A DNA stretch of 64,000 nucleotides from Spirometra erinaceieuropaei (Eukaryota; Platyhelminthes; Cestoda; Diphyllobothriidea; Diphyllobothriidae). Below the pieces are notes generated by a model, which was not told where the DNA came from, did no database searches, and worked only from the letters and a program-made list of their open reading frames with translations. The DNA is taken from NCBI GenBank assembly GCA_902702965.1, contig CACRXP010000174.1, positions 466,301-530,300 of the forward strand, read 5' to 3'. A program made the position numbers and the translations under genes. Of this stretch, positions 46,901-57,439 are shown one piece after another (within the stretch, counting starts at the first letter, position 1; the number at the start of each line of letters is the position of its first letter).

Positions 46901-47680
46901 GTCAAACTACTATGCGCTTAACATAAAACAGTCTTCAATGTTTCTTTGGAAAAGGTAGTTCATGTTCCCGCATAGACATCTGATCATCGCGGTCTGAGAG
47001 CAATTCTGACAGTTTAGGCGTATGATTATCGACTTTCGAAGAGAAATCGCTCATCGAAAGCGGCCATGGTGTTACGGCGTGTAAACTACATTGAAGCAAA
47101 ACCGTTGGACACCAAGAGGGTTCCTTATTTTGACTTTAAGAAAATTCTCTGAACTCCGAACGAAATTTATGCTAGACATTATTATGCCGTTTAAAGTAGC
47201 CAGCAAATAACCGCCGCTGATGCGCAATTCACATAAATTGAAAAACCACAAGTGGACGTACATCAATCTTCTGGAAGTGGCTTTCTTCATTTAACGTTAT
47301 TTGTTCAGCTATCTCGCGCGTGTTGAAACGAAGAAGTTTATGTAGCCTAGAAGGAATGCAAATACAGTGAAAAATAAAATTTAGAAGGACGTTTAAAGTG
47401 AAAATCGTGTAAAATAAGAGGCCAACTTTCCCTGCGAAACATGTTCCGGCGTTTTCATCCGAATAATCAAATTCAACTTGAGCTCATGAATATATATGAT
47501 CAGAAAGACACCTTCATTGGGCAGACTTCACGTGAAACTTCCAGATGCAAAGTCTAATAAAACATGAAAACGGGAACCATTCGACTTTTAGGTCACAAGT
47601 GTTTGCTATCTCTCAGGGATCTAAAACTGTCATCGCATTTTGCGACCAAACTCCATTTCCTTGCTTGTTCAGCCGCTTAC
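43948..47680 (-). other. Intron 2
   Basis: Intron between E2 and E3 containing a CR1 LINE in the opposite orientation (44.34-45.1 kb). The stretch 45.1-47.68 kb has no recognised element. A minus-strand segment near 46.6-46.77 kb has a good acceptor but no family resemblance. Confidence 0.45.
44340..45100 (+). mobile_element. CR1-like LINE, 3' half of reverse transcriptase
   Basis: Forward frames read GCGVLQGSILSPHLFFIYND, then LLVKYADG, where the catalytic FADD/YADD box has become YADG (44,452-44,463). SFRYFGVTLSANLSF, LLFYTRRLRSYHT, LVWRFIDACILPLILYCPPV and ALLKKDLLILKRALHMLSSV follow. The end reads RTSAYRASVLPFLARYLT, a typical CR1-type C terminus. A few frameshifts and the lost catalytic Asp make it inactive. 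The protein end at about 45,098 is complete, so the copy is 5'-truncated as usual for LINEs. Confidence 0.85.
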
Positions 47681-48066
47681 CTCTGATGGCAAGAACAGTA
47701 AGAGTCGGGATCTTCTGGGTCTGAAGTAATTGTTGCCTTCCCCATAAGCACTCTGGTCTTGAGACCATTCACCTCGGTTTTTGCCGGAACTTTCAGTCCG
47801 CCTGATGAGCATGGAATAAGTAGAAGCAGCTGGTTTGCCAAATCCTCTAGCTGTCTTGGTGGGGGTTGAAAACAAACATCTTCGGTACCCTGTTCGGCTG
47901 TTGTTGTGTGATTCTCTCTCGCTGCTTCATTAAATCCCAGTGATTCGTTCTCTTTGATACCGTTGACCCACTCAGCATGGACTGGCCCGTTTGAACTCAG
48001 ACGATTTTGCGCATTTTTACTGTCCATCTGGAGGACATGTGCATAGTGAACAATCTTCAACATGAA
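47681..48066 (-). CDS. RasGEF-family gene, exon E2
   Basis: This exon has 128 codons plus two bases, phase 0 at the start. The acceptor is TTCTCGTCTCAG and the donor CAGAG|GTAAGC. It follows E1 without a phase shift and passes AG to E3. The peptide runs FMLKIVHYAHVLQMDSKNAQ, then a polar stretch with RQLEDLANQLLLLIP and ends DPDSYCSCHQ. The first part and the leucine helix may belong to the REM helical bundle, with a disordered Ser/Asn/Glu-rich insert between them; this is inference. The long clean frame, both good splice sites and the matching phase make coding status firm even though the sequence is poorly conserved. Confidence 0.77.
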
Positions 48067-49845
48067 CTGAGACGAGAATTCGCTTGAAGCAGCTTCTGAA
48101 AGCTAAAGGAAAGGAAGATGTTGTAGGGCATATTTCAGATGAATGCTATTCTGCAAAAATCGTAAAGAAACAAAAACGTTGTTCTTTTTGGCAAGTGCTT
48201 TTTATACAGTTGACCTTCCGTGATCGTGATAGTTTCATAATTATCTGTTTGCATTGGCCAAAAGATGCCAAGCACACCTGCTTAATTAAGAAACAAGCAC
48301 AAAAAGATGGGAGTCAAGTTATTGTAATGTACGTCGCTACTGACCCATCTTCGGTAGTTGTTTCTGTCTATGGTTAATAAAGACCCAAGGTCTTATGCTC
48401 TTGCAACTTTTGAAAAAACAACCATTTTGGAGTATAACACAGCGTTTTTAGCACCGAGGCTGTAGCTGGTCAAATCATTAGATTCCAGAAAGTTTGTTTC
48501 AAAGTGTTTATCTAATTCCATAACCTGGTTCACTTACAAACACACAAAGCACATATTAATGCGACATTTGCCCACTTTCCAGTAAACTGATGTTCTCTAC
48601 CTTACGTAACGAATAGCGAAAATCACTTATGGTTTTGCAAAGGATCGCCGCTTATCCCAATTCCGTTGACATTCAAGAATGCTCAGAGGGCTGTCCAAGT
48701 CAAATTTGAAGTTTAGTTTCTTGCTCAGCGTGTTTTACAGACAGTACCGCAATCTCTAATCAGTAGCAAGGCTACTTCCATCGCAGCATCCAAAAAGGAT
48801 GAATGACTTCATATGCCCCTTATCTTTGCTAAATGCACAAAGCGCTCGTTGAGTTATTTGCACATAGTTGCTGGCCAAACAATTTATCATTTTTGCCACT
48901 ACCACTTAAATTATATCAGCTACAATTTAATGGCAGTAATTTATCTGCCGATTAATTGACAGGCGCCAATCGTTCTATCACCACAACTGATGAGAACAAT
49001 CACTGACTTTAACGGGTACCCAGTGTCCTCTGAAAGGTGTAACAGCGTTGTCCATTAAACTAAAAATAGTGAGAAGATGTTTCGCAGCAATTTGAATATA
49101 CGGCGAGTAGCCCGACGAAAGGGGAGCGAACAATGTAAATTAAACCAATGTAATTATTGAGTCATTTACGTTTTTGTCTTAAGTGAGTATACCTTCGTCC
49201 TAGAAAAGTACGTATGTAATAAGTAAAATCCTTGAGAGAGGTCAAATCAGCATGAGGTCTGGGCTGTTCAAGTCATGTTTGGCAGCCCTGAAGATCTTCG
49301 CTAACGCAGAGTTCTCTCCCTTCCCTATTTGGTGATCACACTAAGTCTGAACTAAGCAATTAAACACGCGGGATGCGTGAATGAACATTGCTTCCAGTGA
49401 CGGTACTGGTCAGTTCTATTACCAAGTCATCATTGCACAAATCAACAGCACAGATTATAAAATCGCGACGATTAGCGAACCCCTTACGAAAGCCGGACCA
49501 CTGTTTCCCTATGTTCGAAATTCCACAATAAATGCAGGAGCTGATAATAAGTATGCTGTTGAAAACAACCGCACCCTATAACTACTGCAACTACTTGTGC
49601 GTCCACTATCCTAATCCACGATTGTCCTTAATACTGAACTCGGATTCGAATGCAAAGCGTCAGTTGAACTTATCTTCGTTCTGAACCTATGGTTTCTCTA
49701 TCTTTTTATATTCTTTCTATGATATGCCTTTTCTAGTGTGTCGAAGAGAGGTTAGTCATATTTTTGTGCGCACGCAAAATCCCTTAAGCGAACCTAAAGT
49801 TTGCATTGTTCTCGCCGAGGAGTACCCGCACCTCAAGTGACTTAC
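48067..49845 (-). other. Intron 1 of the modelled part
   Basis: Intron between E1 and E2. Forward open frames at 48,084-48,377 and 49,381-49,581 have no recognised family. No mobile element is evident. Confidence 0.45.
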
Positions 49846-50057
49846 CACTTTAACAAGGAAACGAGCTGTGTTTAAGGCCTCCGTCCATGCTCCTTCAGTC
49901 GCATGCTGCCCATCATCAGCAAGACACCCCAGTCCACCAGGCTCAATCGGCGCAAATGCAATATAGCGTTGCATCAACCGACAAGCGATTTCATTGGCAG
50001 TGGTGAAGGTTGAGTAGAGTTTCAAAAAAATGTCCGGGACCAGACTCTCATAAGATC
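49846..50057 (-). CDS. RasGEF-family gene, exon E1: N-terminal (REM) motif
   Basis: This exon has two bases plus 70 codons, ending in phase 0. The acceptor is TTTGAACTTTGTAG and the donor consensus (GTG|GTAAGT). The start SYESLVPDIFLKLYSTFTTA, then NEIACRLMQRYIAF, matches the opening of the RasGEF N-terminal domain (LV......D..F...FL.TYR.FTT...L...L..RY). In known exchangers this REM domain packs against and stabilises the catalytic domain. A further upstream exon must exist, because the first codon is incomplete (xGA). I could not identify that exon with confidence. Confidence 0.8.
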
Positions 50058-50619
50058 CTACAAAGTTCAAATGCATCAAATTTTATCCATGATTGTTCAA
50101 ATGATTTGAATTGAACGTTTCCATTTAAATGAATTTAACAGGTGCCATATAGTGTAGCTGAAAAGATCAGAAGTTTAGTCGACAAAGGACTAAGACGGAA
50201 CCAGGACACGTTAGAAGTATCGAGAAATCAGTCTGCTCCATTAGGAATAGTGGCTTTAAACAGGTCTCCATTTTTTCCCGAGATGAGACTAAATTAAGCA
50301 CTTCGCGTCTGAAACCCACATGAAAACTACCAAAAACCCATCCTCAGGTCATATTTCAAGGGAATACATAACTTTGGGAACTTACCTCCACAACTCTCTT
50401 CGTTAGCAGTTACTTTGATGGGTACCTACGGCAACGGTGTTTAGGTTGACGATATTCAACTACAAAGACAGACGTTTGGTGCAAAAATAGCAACTCGTTA
50501 TAGTAAACTGAATGATCCGAGGGGTTAATTCAATTACCTTTGGGATTTCTACATGCCCAACAGATATCCAAGAGCATAGGTGGATAGGATTTGACGTCTA
50601 AACTGTAAGGCCAAGAGGT
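50058..50619. other. Upstream intron, nothing recognised
   Basis: This is the 5' side of E1. No exon of the RasGEF gene ending with one spare base could be identified. Confidence 0.4.
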
Positions 50620-51860
50620 TGTCGATAGCAGCTAGGAGGCGAATTCCAGGAAGCAGTTCAATTTAGTTCTTCTACAGTGGAAGTGGCAGACAAAGCGAAG
50701 AACCTTATCGGCACCAGGTTTGACCTCTCTCCATGGCTTATATGCAGCGCGAAGTGCCTCTCAAGCTCAAACGTGAGGCATTAAGAGAACTCCATGCCGA
50801 CAAAGACCCCGGTTTCGTGACTGCAGGAGGTCAAACGCTTGCTAGAAGATCAACAGTTCTTTGCCTCACGTGAAAACAACACTGCACGTGCTCTCTTCAT
50901 TATCCTAATCCATCGAGTGGCAAGGTAGATTTGCTAATGGAATAATTCGGACGGTGTGGAACTCCGTCGGTTCCACTAAAGTGGCCATGCACCGCGAATT
51001 ATCACGTGGTTCCCTCTGTGGCCTTCCAGTTGTGATGGCGCCCTCCTTATCCTCTCAATCCAGTGAGTTGCTGTGTCGGGAGGAGTGTGTACACGCCACC
51101 CTCATTCTCTTCCCTGGGCGTGCTTCGAGCTCTGCTTGCGCTCTTCTTCCCTCCTAACCCAACGAGTGGCTATGTTAGGTATGCTGACGGATATTGTTTT
51201 AGTAAGCTAATCATACGGTATCACTCAGATGGGGCTGCAGAACCAAACCTCGCCGATTATTCTTGACATAAATTGCCGAACATGCTGCATTGGTGAGGGC
51301 GAATGACACCAGCTACCAACAAGTGGCTCATTCGACGGGACCCGGTCACACCTTCAAGTTTGGCGAGGCCGGAATTCTTAAAATAGGTGACAACCACGTG
51401 GACCGCGAGCTGCTTAAGCCATGGTTCTCCGACCCCAGTTGATCGACAAGCGCAATTACCTCCCGTCCTCATACTCTGTCGATTGCCTGAGCAGAGTACT
51501 CAGACATGCGGGTAGTATACGGGTGACCAAATATTCCATTGACAGCGAGCCAAATGGCCGCGAAATTATCACGCCAAGAATCCGCAGCGGTGATTACATT
51601 TTAGCAATTACGACTTGGGTGCGGACACACAAGCGATCATCGCATAATTGGCAAACCCAGCAATTACTGCGGGAGCTGGCAGTTACGTAAGACATGTGGT
51701 CGCGTTGCAACTGCGGCCTCTAAATACTACACTCCATGTGCCACAATCTGCGACTGTCTCTGCTGATGGGTTCAAGTAAGAATCCGAAACGTCAGGTCAA
51801 TTTACCTTGTGTTCTAATAATCGCATCTTCTTTTTCTTTTTATAGACCGTCGGGTTGTCA
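50620..51860 (+). mobile_element. Penelope-like element, third family, decayed
   Basis: Forward-frame fragments occur in order. The N-terminal RT region is YMQREVPLKLKREALRELHA, then DKDPGFVTAGGQT (family form ALR.L..D..VVI..ADKGN). YVRYADGYCF (51.17 kb) recalls an RT box. The C-terminal end is HTFKFGEAGILKIGDNHVDR, then ELLKPWFSDP. The 3' tail at 51,721-51,797 (TAAATACTACACTCC ... CTGATGGG) matches the tail at 57.75-57.86 kb. This family has a different C-terminal coding end (SINKCNDLP-type) from the EFLEAW family at 4.5 and 24.2 kb. Confidence 0.72.
51763..51797 (+). ncRNA. Hammerhead-ribozyme-like PLE tail
   Basis: CTGATGGGTTCAAGTAAGAA is followed by TCCGAAACGTCAGGT. GGGUUC pairs with GAAUCC (stem II). 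The GAAAC box is intact and runs directly into GUC, leaving ACGU as the only possible stem III. The CUGAUGA box lacks about three bases compared with the consensus of the other tails. It is called from motif order only; activity is untested. Confidence 0.45.
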
Positions 51861-51880
51861 GTTGTTTTTTAGCTCTAACA

Positions 51881-51893
51881 AGATCCCGTTTAC
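51881..51893. repeat. Target-site duplication, left copy (13 bp)
   Basis: AGATCCCGTTTAC, repeated exactly at 52,059-52,071 on the other side of the hairpin insertion. Confidence 0.85.
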
Positions 51894-52058
51894 GGATGAA
51901 AGATAATATGCGCATCCCAGATTCTTGTTTAAAAGAAGACGAAGGCACGATTACTGTGACGGTGGATTTATTGGCCTTAGCTTTCGAACTCGAAATGGAG
52001 TTCGAAAACTAAGGCCAATAAATCTACCGTCCCAGTGATCGTGCCTTCGTCTTCTTTT
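51894..52058. mobile_element. Hairpin (foldback) insertion with 13-bp target-site duplication
   Basis: The 165-base insertion ends in two 61-base arms (51,931-51,991 and 51,998-52,058) that are reverse complements with about four mismatches, around a six-base loop GAAATG. The arm starts AAAAGAAGACGAAGGCACGA. A 37-base leader (51,894-51,930) precedes the left arm. The exact 13-base duplication AGATCCCGTTTAC on both sides shows it inserted as a unit. No coding capacity. The long duplication length resembles retrotransposition more than a Tc1-type insertion. Confidence 0.82.
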
Positions 52059-52107
52059 AGATCCCGTTTACTTTGTACAGGTTCTTCAGTCCATTATGAT
52101 CTCTTAC

Positions 52108-52280
52108 AAGCCTGGTTTGGTTGTCTCTTTTCGGCGGTAGACCAGAATGATTTATTTTCCAGCGTACGGAAGCCATCTGTTGACCTTAGGCTCCACTGTG
52201 AGTTCGGGGAGTGTAAATTGGTTTCAGAAAACGACAGACACCTTGAGGGCAAGAACGGGACGGCGGGCAAATATTTAAAG
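52108..52280 (-). CDS. Possible upstream coding exon (unassigned)
   Basis: A minus-strand frame with polar, Ser-rich peptide (RCLSFSETNLHSPNSQWS, then LRSTDGFRTLENKSFWST) lies between acceptor-like TTACCAAG or CCCTCAAG and a donor GCTT|GTAAGA. Its composition resembles the RasGEF tail exons. It leaves one base (T), which would make a stop if joined directly to E1, so either another exon intervenes or the donor differs. It could be a 5' exon of the same gene or a chance frame. Confidence 0.3.
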
Positions 52281-52300
52281 CTTGGTAAATGGTAAGTCAT

Positions 52301-53165
52301 ATGTCAAAATAAGGAGTAATTCCAACATCGGCAGAAGCAGGACCTGATCTCTCGGCTAGAGGTACATCTGCCGGAGGATTGTTCCAGGGCTCACCCAATC
52401 AAGCTCTTTGTGCCTATGTGGGTTTGCTTAATTAGGTAGCCAAGCATTCGCCACCTTGGAAACACCTTGTACAGCAGGTTAAGCGGCATAAGTAGTCGAG
52501 AATAAAATCCAAGAAACTCGTCGTGATCCGCAGGTAACGTAAGAGCGTCTTCCTTCCAAAGTATGTATAATTGTGACACTTATATATTTCACGGTAGGAA
52601 AACGGCTATGTCCTTAAAGTCTCTGATCAGGTCATGTTTAGGGCCGCAGAGTGGTCCAAACACTGTTCCAGAAGCGTAGATCAAGGAATCGCGTTCTTCA
52701 AACTTACGCCGTTGTTCTGCAATTAAAGGTAGCTGCGTGCAGATTTAAAGATAACCGTGGAGACGAATACTTCAGTAGATTGGCTCGAAATTACACCCAA
52801 CTAATGGTCCGACTGTATGTTATGTGATATTCGAACCGCACGTCTCTCATTCGATTACCGTTCCCGCGGGCAATATCCTGCATTGCGTCCCGACAAACGT
52901 TCGGTTTTCATGCCGCAAATTTGGATGTTTAGTAAAATTCTCAATGTCTCTTATTCAACGTAGTTTCGTTTTTCCATAGCGCGTAAAGCTAACTATTTGA
53001 CAGCATTCCTTTGTTAGAGAATTTCTGTTTATTTTTTCCTCCAACACAAGCATTGCGATTTAACAAAGTGGCTGATTGCTGTAGCTGACTTCTTAACCCA
53101 GAATTCTTTCCCCAGGTTTTCAGCTCCTTGGGATCGGAACATATAAGGGTTAGTCCAAACCACCT
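52301..53165. other. Unassigned sequence
   Basis: A minus-strand frame at 52,391-52,579 is hydrophobic and unrecognised. Otherwise nothing is identified. Confidence 0.4.
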
Positions 53166-53387
53166 CTATGTGCGTGTGCAGCTTCTCAGCCCCCAAATGA
53201 ACAGGACGCGTCGGCTGGACAATACAATGCTTTCGCAAGGTGCGTGGGGAACTGTAATCAATCTGGATAGAAAGGAGAATTTGGAGGATGTTTCGAGTTC
53301 CACCCTGGCCGACGTCCGGCGCCGAATACTGCCGAATACTTTATCGGAGGCCGGAATACCGAAGAGGCTTGCTGAGAACGCGTACAC
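53166..53387 (-). CDS. Possible upstream coding exon (unassigned)
   Basis: The minus-strand frame contains VFGSIRRRTSARVELETSSK, then FSFLSRLITVPHAPCES, and an acceptor-like CATGGCCATCAG at its start. It is basic and Ser-rich and could be an N-terminal exon of the RasGEF gene. No domain is recognised, no clear donor is present, and a forward frame overlaps the same bases, so confidence is low. Confidence 0.28.
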   Translation of the reverse strand: MYAFSASLFGIPASDKVFGSIRRRTSARVELETSSKFSFLSRLITVPHAPCESIVLSSRRVLFIWGLRSCTRT

Positions 53388-54239
53388 TGATGGCCATGTG
53401 AGTAGAAAACCCTGTGCTTAGAACAATTTCCTACCGGATCTACATCTAGTGTAGCTCAGCGCATATATCTACTTGATGTCCACGTGATTCCTCAGCCGTG
53501 AAATGTTCACTGACCCCTCCTCAATCATTCCTGACAGTACAAATCATCAAGCCACTTTTCCTCCGCCTACTAACTAGCTCCTGTCATGGAAGAATTACTC
53601 ACTTATCTAAGTCGACTCCTTAACGATTGCAGTGACCAACTTTTGAAGTATCGGCCTCCTATGAGATCGCAGTCCCCTCAGTTAAACCGGAGGACAAACT
53701 TGCTTACATTTTACAATGTCTGGCGTCAGTCGTTTTTTGGACCTGGGCCACCAACAGCTCTGGATGATGTTGTCGTTTAAGCAGAAGAGTTTACACCAAA
53801 GAGTATCTGGGACTAAGTGACAAGAGCAGTGAAGGGGCAGAGAACAGCAAGATTTCTCTGAAAAAGGAATATGGGCCATTAAAGTGGTCTAATGTCGGCC
53901 GGACTGGCTCTGTTTTCCACACCGAACAAATCTTTTTCAAACCATTTGATGAGGGAGATTTTCGTCCACGTGCATGGCAAATTTCACTTCTAGAAAATCA
54001 ATTTTACAGCGATGCTCCGCGATCTTCTTCTAAAGATCATCGGTCTCCCTCACATGGAATATCCTCAAGGGCAAACGAAAATCGAGAAGTCAATTCGTTC
54101 TTTTCTTCAGAACTTTTTGGAAAAATATACTCACAACAAAACCCCTGACGAAAAGTTCTCCCAAAAGATTATCCGTCTTTGATCAAACCCTACGTGTATT
54201 TCGAAGTCGCTCTATCTTTATATGAATCGAGTTTCTGAT
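53388..54239. other. Unassigned sequence
   Basis: No gene, RNA or named repeat is recognised between the possible exon at 53.2 kb and the SINE copy at 54.25 kb. Confidence 0.4.
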
Positions 54240-54254
54240 GTTCTGTGGTTAATT
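54240..54254. repeat. Target-site duplication, left copy (15 bp)
   Basis: GTTCTGTGGTTAATT, repeated exactly at 54,335-54,349, flanks the rearranged SINE copy. Confidence 0.85.
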
Positions 54255-54334
54255 CATATTGATCCAACTGTGAAAAACTCGGCGCCTCGGTTGGGTCAAT
54301 ATGAATTATTCAAAATCTGCCAAAATATCAATGA
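54255..54334 (+). mobile_element. 5'-inverted (twin-primed) SINE copy
   Basis: The right part (54,290-54,334, GTTGGGTCAATATGAATTAT onward) matches the body of the 1.7-kb SINE in sense orientation. The left part (54,255-54,289) matches the adjoining upstream segment (GCCGAGTTTTTC ... CAATATG) but is reversed. The two share the junction sequence, creating an inverted repeat (54,251-54,268 with 54,290-54,307). An exact 15-base duplication flanks the whole. This is the signature of twin priming, seen when LINE machinery inserts a copy from two primers. Confidence 0.75.
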
Positions 54335-54349
54335 GTTCTGTGGTTAATT

Positions 54350-55881
54350 AGTATCCTTGACAGTTTAAAATTATATTATGTTTCCGGAAATGTTATCACG
54401 TCCAAAGGATACATAATTGCTAATTTATAATTGAAATGTGCTTTCTTAAAATACCAATTTGACATCATAAAACAATGCCAAGTTGAATATCTTATGTCCT
54501 TTACAAAAAAGGTTCCAAAAATTAGACGGTTTTAAATCATCATTAATTTGTATTTTATTTCGTTCGAAAATCTGGTTTCGCAAGGCGACGCCTAAAATGC
54601 ACACTGTTAACTTGCAATTTATACACTTTCGCATTGGCGGCGTGCTGGAAAATGACTTGCGCTTCGATAAGCAAGGATGAATAGTCTATATTTTATTTAT
54701 CGTTTTACTTGCTATTCGTTATACGTCGTGGGAATAGGCGCAGTCTATGATTATTTTTCCTTAAATTGTTCTTGCGACAAAATCTCCCGACGGATATGTG
54801 CTTGCCTGTTTTAGAAACCGAAAACTCGGCGATCACCTAAATGATCCTCCTAGAAGCCCCACATTTTCAGCGTAATCAACTTAATCGTTCTTTTCTCAAG
54901 TTACATGCTCTGATTCCATGTACCACAATGCACAAGATATTTGCGGCTTCTGAAGGCGAGAATGCATGCACGCACAGGAGTTAGCGGTAGAGCTGTCTCC
55001 AACAGCAGGAGAACGGTACCGAAATAACTTTATTATCATTTGAAAGTGTGAATTTTCAAGACAAAAGTCCCATAGAAGTTGAAAATTTTGCCAGCCTATT
55101 TCCCATGCCGAAACCATTTGGCAACGCGTAAGACACTAAATGCAAGATAATTTAAACAATTCTCTGTAAACTGGTTCAAAACAGGGGCTTCCGCCTAATC
55201 AGTCGAAATCAAGTTTCGTTCATAGCTGTGAGCGTAACTGCTGCCGGAAGTAGTGTTAATGCTCTATGCGCTTTTGACATATCTGAGAAAGGTTAGTAAT
55301 ACAGGCTAATTATAGTTAGCAAACATGCGCAGAACCATAATTTCTGAGCCATATGTTGTCATTCTGGTTGTCTGGAAATCAGCTGGGTGTTTACGTGTCT
55401 CAGTGAGGCGAAAAGACTACCTCATGCTCAACCGCCGCTAACTTTCATTCTCATCTCCTCCCCAATTTAGCAGTTGTGGGACTCCTACTAACCCTGAATA
55501 AGTCCCTCGTATAAACAAAAACTATTTGAAAAAGCTCAAGTAAATTGCATTCCGCAACCTGTCTGGACGGTCATTCACATACTTCACTTAAAATTGCAAC
55601 CGTATCTCAACAAATGTGGGATCAATGGATTTGAGTCGAAAAACTCCCTGAAATGTGTACGGAATCGGATTACTACCCACAAGAAGGTTTCTAGAAGCTG
55701 AAGTGTTTCAACCGACTTAATATCCCCAAGTCTGTTTCGCAACTTTAAAGACTCTCAACAGCACTAAACTGGCATTTGTTCCGGACGCAGACAGTGTCGT
55801 CGAAGTTACGTTTGTGACCGTTTATTTGTCGTCCCTCAAAGACACTGGGGAAAGGGCGCACACCTCGGAAGAGTGAATGCT
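54350..55881. other. Unassigned AT-rich sequence
   Basis: No gene, RNA or named repeat is recognised. Confidence 0.4.
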
Positions 55882-55921
55882 GAGGAAGAAGAAGATGAAG
55901 GAGGAGGAGGAGGAGGAGGAT
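55882..55921. repeat. GAA/GAG trinucleotide repeat
   Basis: GAGGAAGAAGAAGATGAAGG is followed by GAGGAGGAGGAGGAGGAGGA. It is impure at its start and pure GAG for about 20 bases. Confidence 0.9.
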
Positions 55922-56049
55922 GGAAGAAAACGACGAGCACTGCAAACACTTGTTTATTCGTTTGAGCACTTGAGCTCTTACTCGAGTCCAGCGTCAGAGA
56001 TCATGAACATGGAATAACGAATGCCTCAGATGGACATTTTCATCTTAGC

Positions 56050-56410
56050 ATAAACAGAATAATAGCTGCCTCTCACGCCATGAACGCCGAGTAGAATTCT
56101 CAATGATCAAATTGAGGCGGCTTACAGAAAGGTAACCAGTGTCGTGCAACCGTAGAGGAGGACTGACGGACGGATGCACGTTACACGCTGATCTCTGTGG
56201 CGAGAGAGGCATCGTATCGGGTCCATAGGCACTTTCTAAGGATTGGGAAAGCCCCGCGAGCAGCATCGATTCGGGAGACAATGCCGGCCTTACTCAGTCC
56301 ATCGGGCAGTATCTGAAGCTGTCTACTTCTTGGGGTTAACAGCAGTTGACGGCAGTTGATCTTGCCGAAGGCCAGACCGAATATCGAACGGCCGAGACAA
56401 ACTGTTATGG
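56050..56410 (-). mobile_element. RTE-like LINE scrap
   Basis: Minus-strand frames read SSRQLQILPDGLSKAGIVSR, then IDAARGAF and CIRPSVLLYGCTTLVTF. These match the RTE-type thumb region (YLG..LLPNGQ...I..RIDAAR ... VR.VLLYGCE). It is related to the fragment at 38.5-39.2 kb (RIEAARSLF). It is decayed and short. Confidence 0.7.
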
Positions 56411-57439
56411 ATTAGAATTCGCGCAGCGGGGAAGCAATAATAAGCTCAGCTTCGGACTCATATGCATTTATCTTGGCTGCCTTCCCTGAAAGCAAACTCG
56501 GATTGAGTTGAATGCCACTTGATAAGCGAGATATATGTGGCTGAGGTCTTTTAACTTAAATTAGGGGTCCCAAGAGACCCAGGCGATCACGTTTCTCAAC
56601 ACATTTTCCCCCCAATTTGGTCGACTGTTAGTGATCATGTAGCTCTAGGCGTTTGCCCTTGAGGGCGAATTTGCATTTTAAATTTGACAAATTAATTTCC
56701 TCAAGAATAGGAGTTAGGTCAACAGGTGGCCCAAAACGGCGCAGCAGCACATCCTAGTAAAAACTTTAGTATATCAAAAGATCGCTTTCCCCGACTGATC
56801 CCTGTTTACCAAAGACAGAGAGACGTCGTTTACAAAAATTCGACATGCACGCCAACAGCCTGCTTTTTGCAGTATTTTAACCAGTTTGTGCTATAAAATC
56901 AAATCCAGCTGGTCCAAATGTCTGGAATTCATGCTACTTATGTGTAGTTGTAGTATACAATCTTCACTTAATTAGGTCCCACTCTATGCTGCTCCTGCGT
57001 ATTTGTGTCCTTTATGTTCTCAAATATTGGCGTATCTTGCTGATGTCGTGTCTGGTGTGGTAGGTCCATCCAACCCAGTTCTGATGTCTCTTTCGACAGA
57101 CTTTTTCATTTTTACGTTCTCGATAGGATACTGCCATTTCCAAGTCAAATTTGTTTCAAACGAGGAATCTGAGACTTGGCCGACGAGTTAAGGAAATCGT
57201 TGGCCTTCCATTTCGGATTCAGCCTCAAGACTGTTACCTCAAAGAGCATTTGTTTGGTTTTAGACGAGGCTATGACCTCGAAGGATTGTTAACCAAAAGG
57301 AATTTCTTTGTCTTGGCAATTAAGTAAATTATTCATAATGTATTGGAGTAAAAGTAGGCAAAGCTTTGAGTGATATTTTGTTTGCATATGCCTCTAACAA
57401 TAATTAATACGTAAAGTAATAACAGGCCACTGAGCTAAC
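56411..57439. other. Unassigned sequence
   Basis: Nothing beyond short random open frames. Confidence 0.4.

Larger units (their letters stand above)
2882..50057 (-). other. Gene span: Ras-family guanine nucleotide exchange factor (5' end missing)
   Basis: The fifteen candidate exons E1-E15 join to an open frame of about 1,140 codons with REM, catalytic RasGEF and Ser/Pro-rich tail regions in the family's usual order. Exons are about 7% of the span. Three introns exceed 3.7 kb and two exceed 9 kb. The best supported exons are E1, E2, E5-E8 and E11-E15. E3, E4, E9 and E10 are tentative. The promoter and the first exons are not identified. Confidence 0.75.

Noticed and set aside
55745..55969. 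A minus-strand frame with a poly-Leu signal-like segment
   Set aside because: The leucines come from the GAG/CTC microsatellite. There is no other support.
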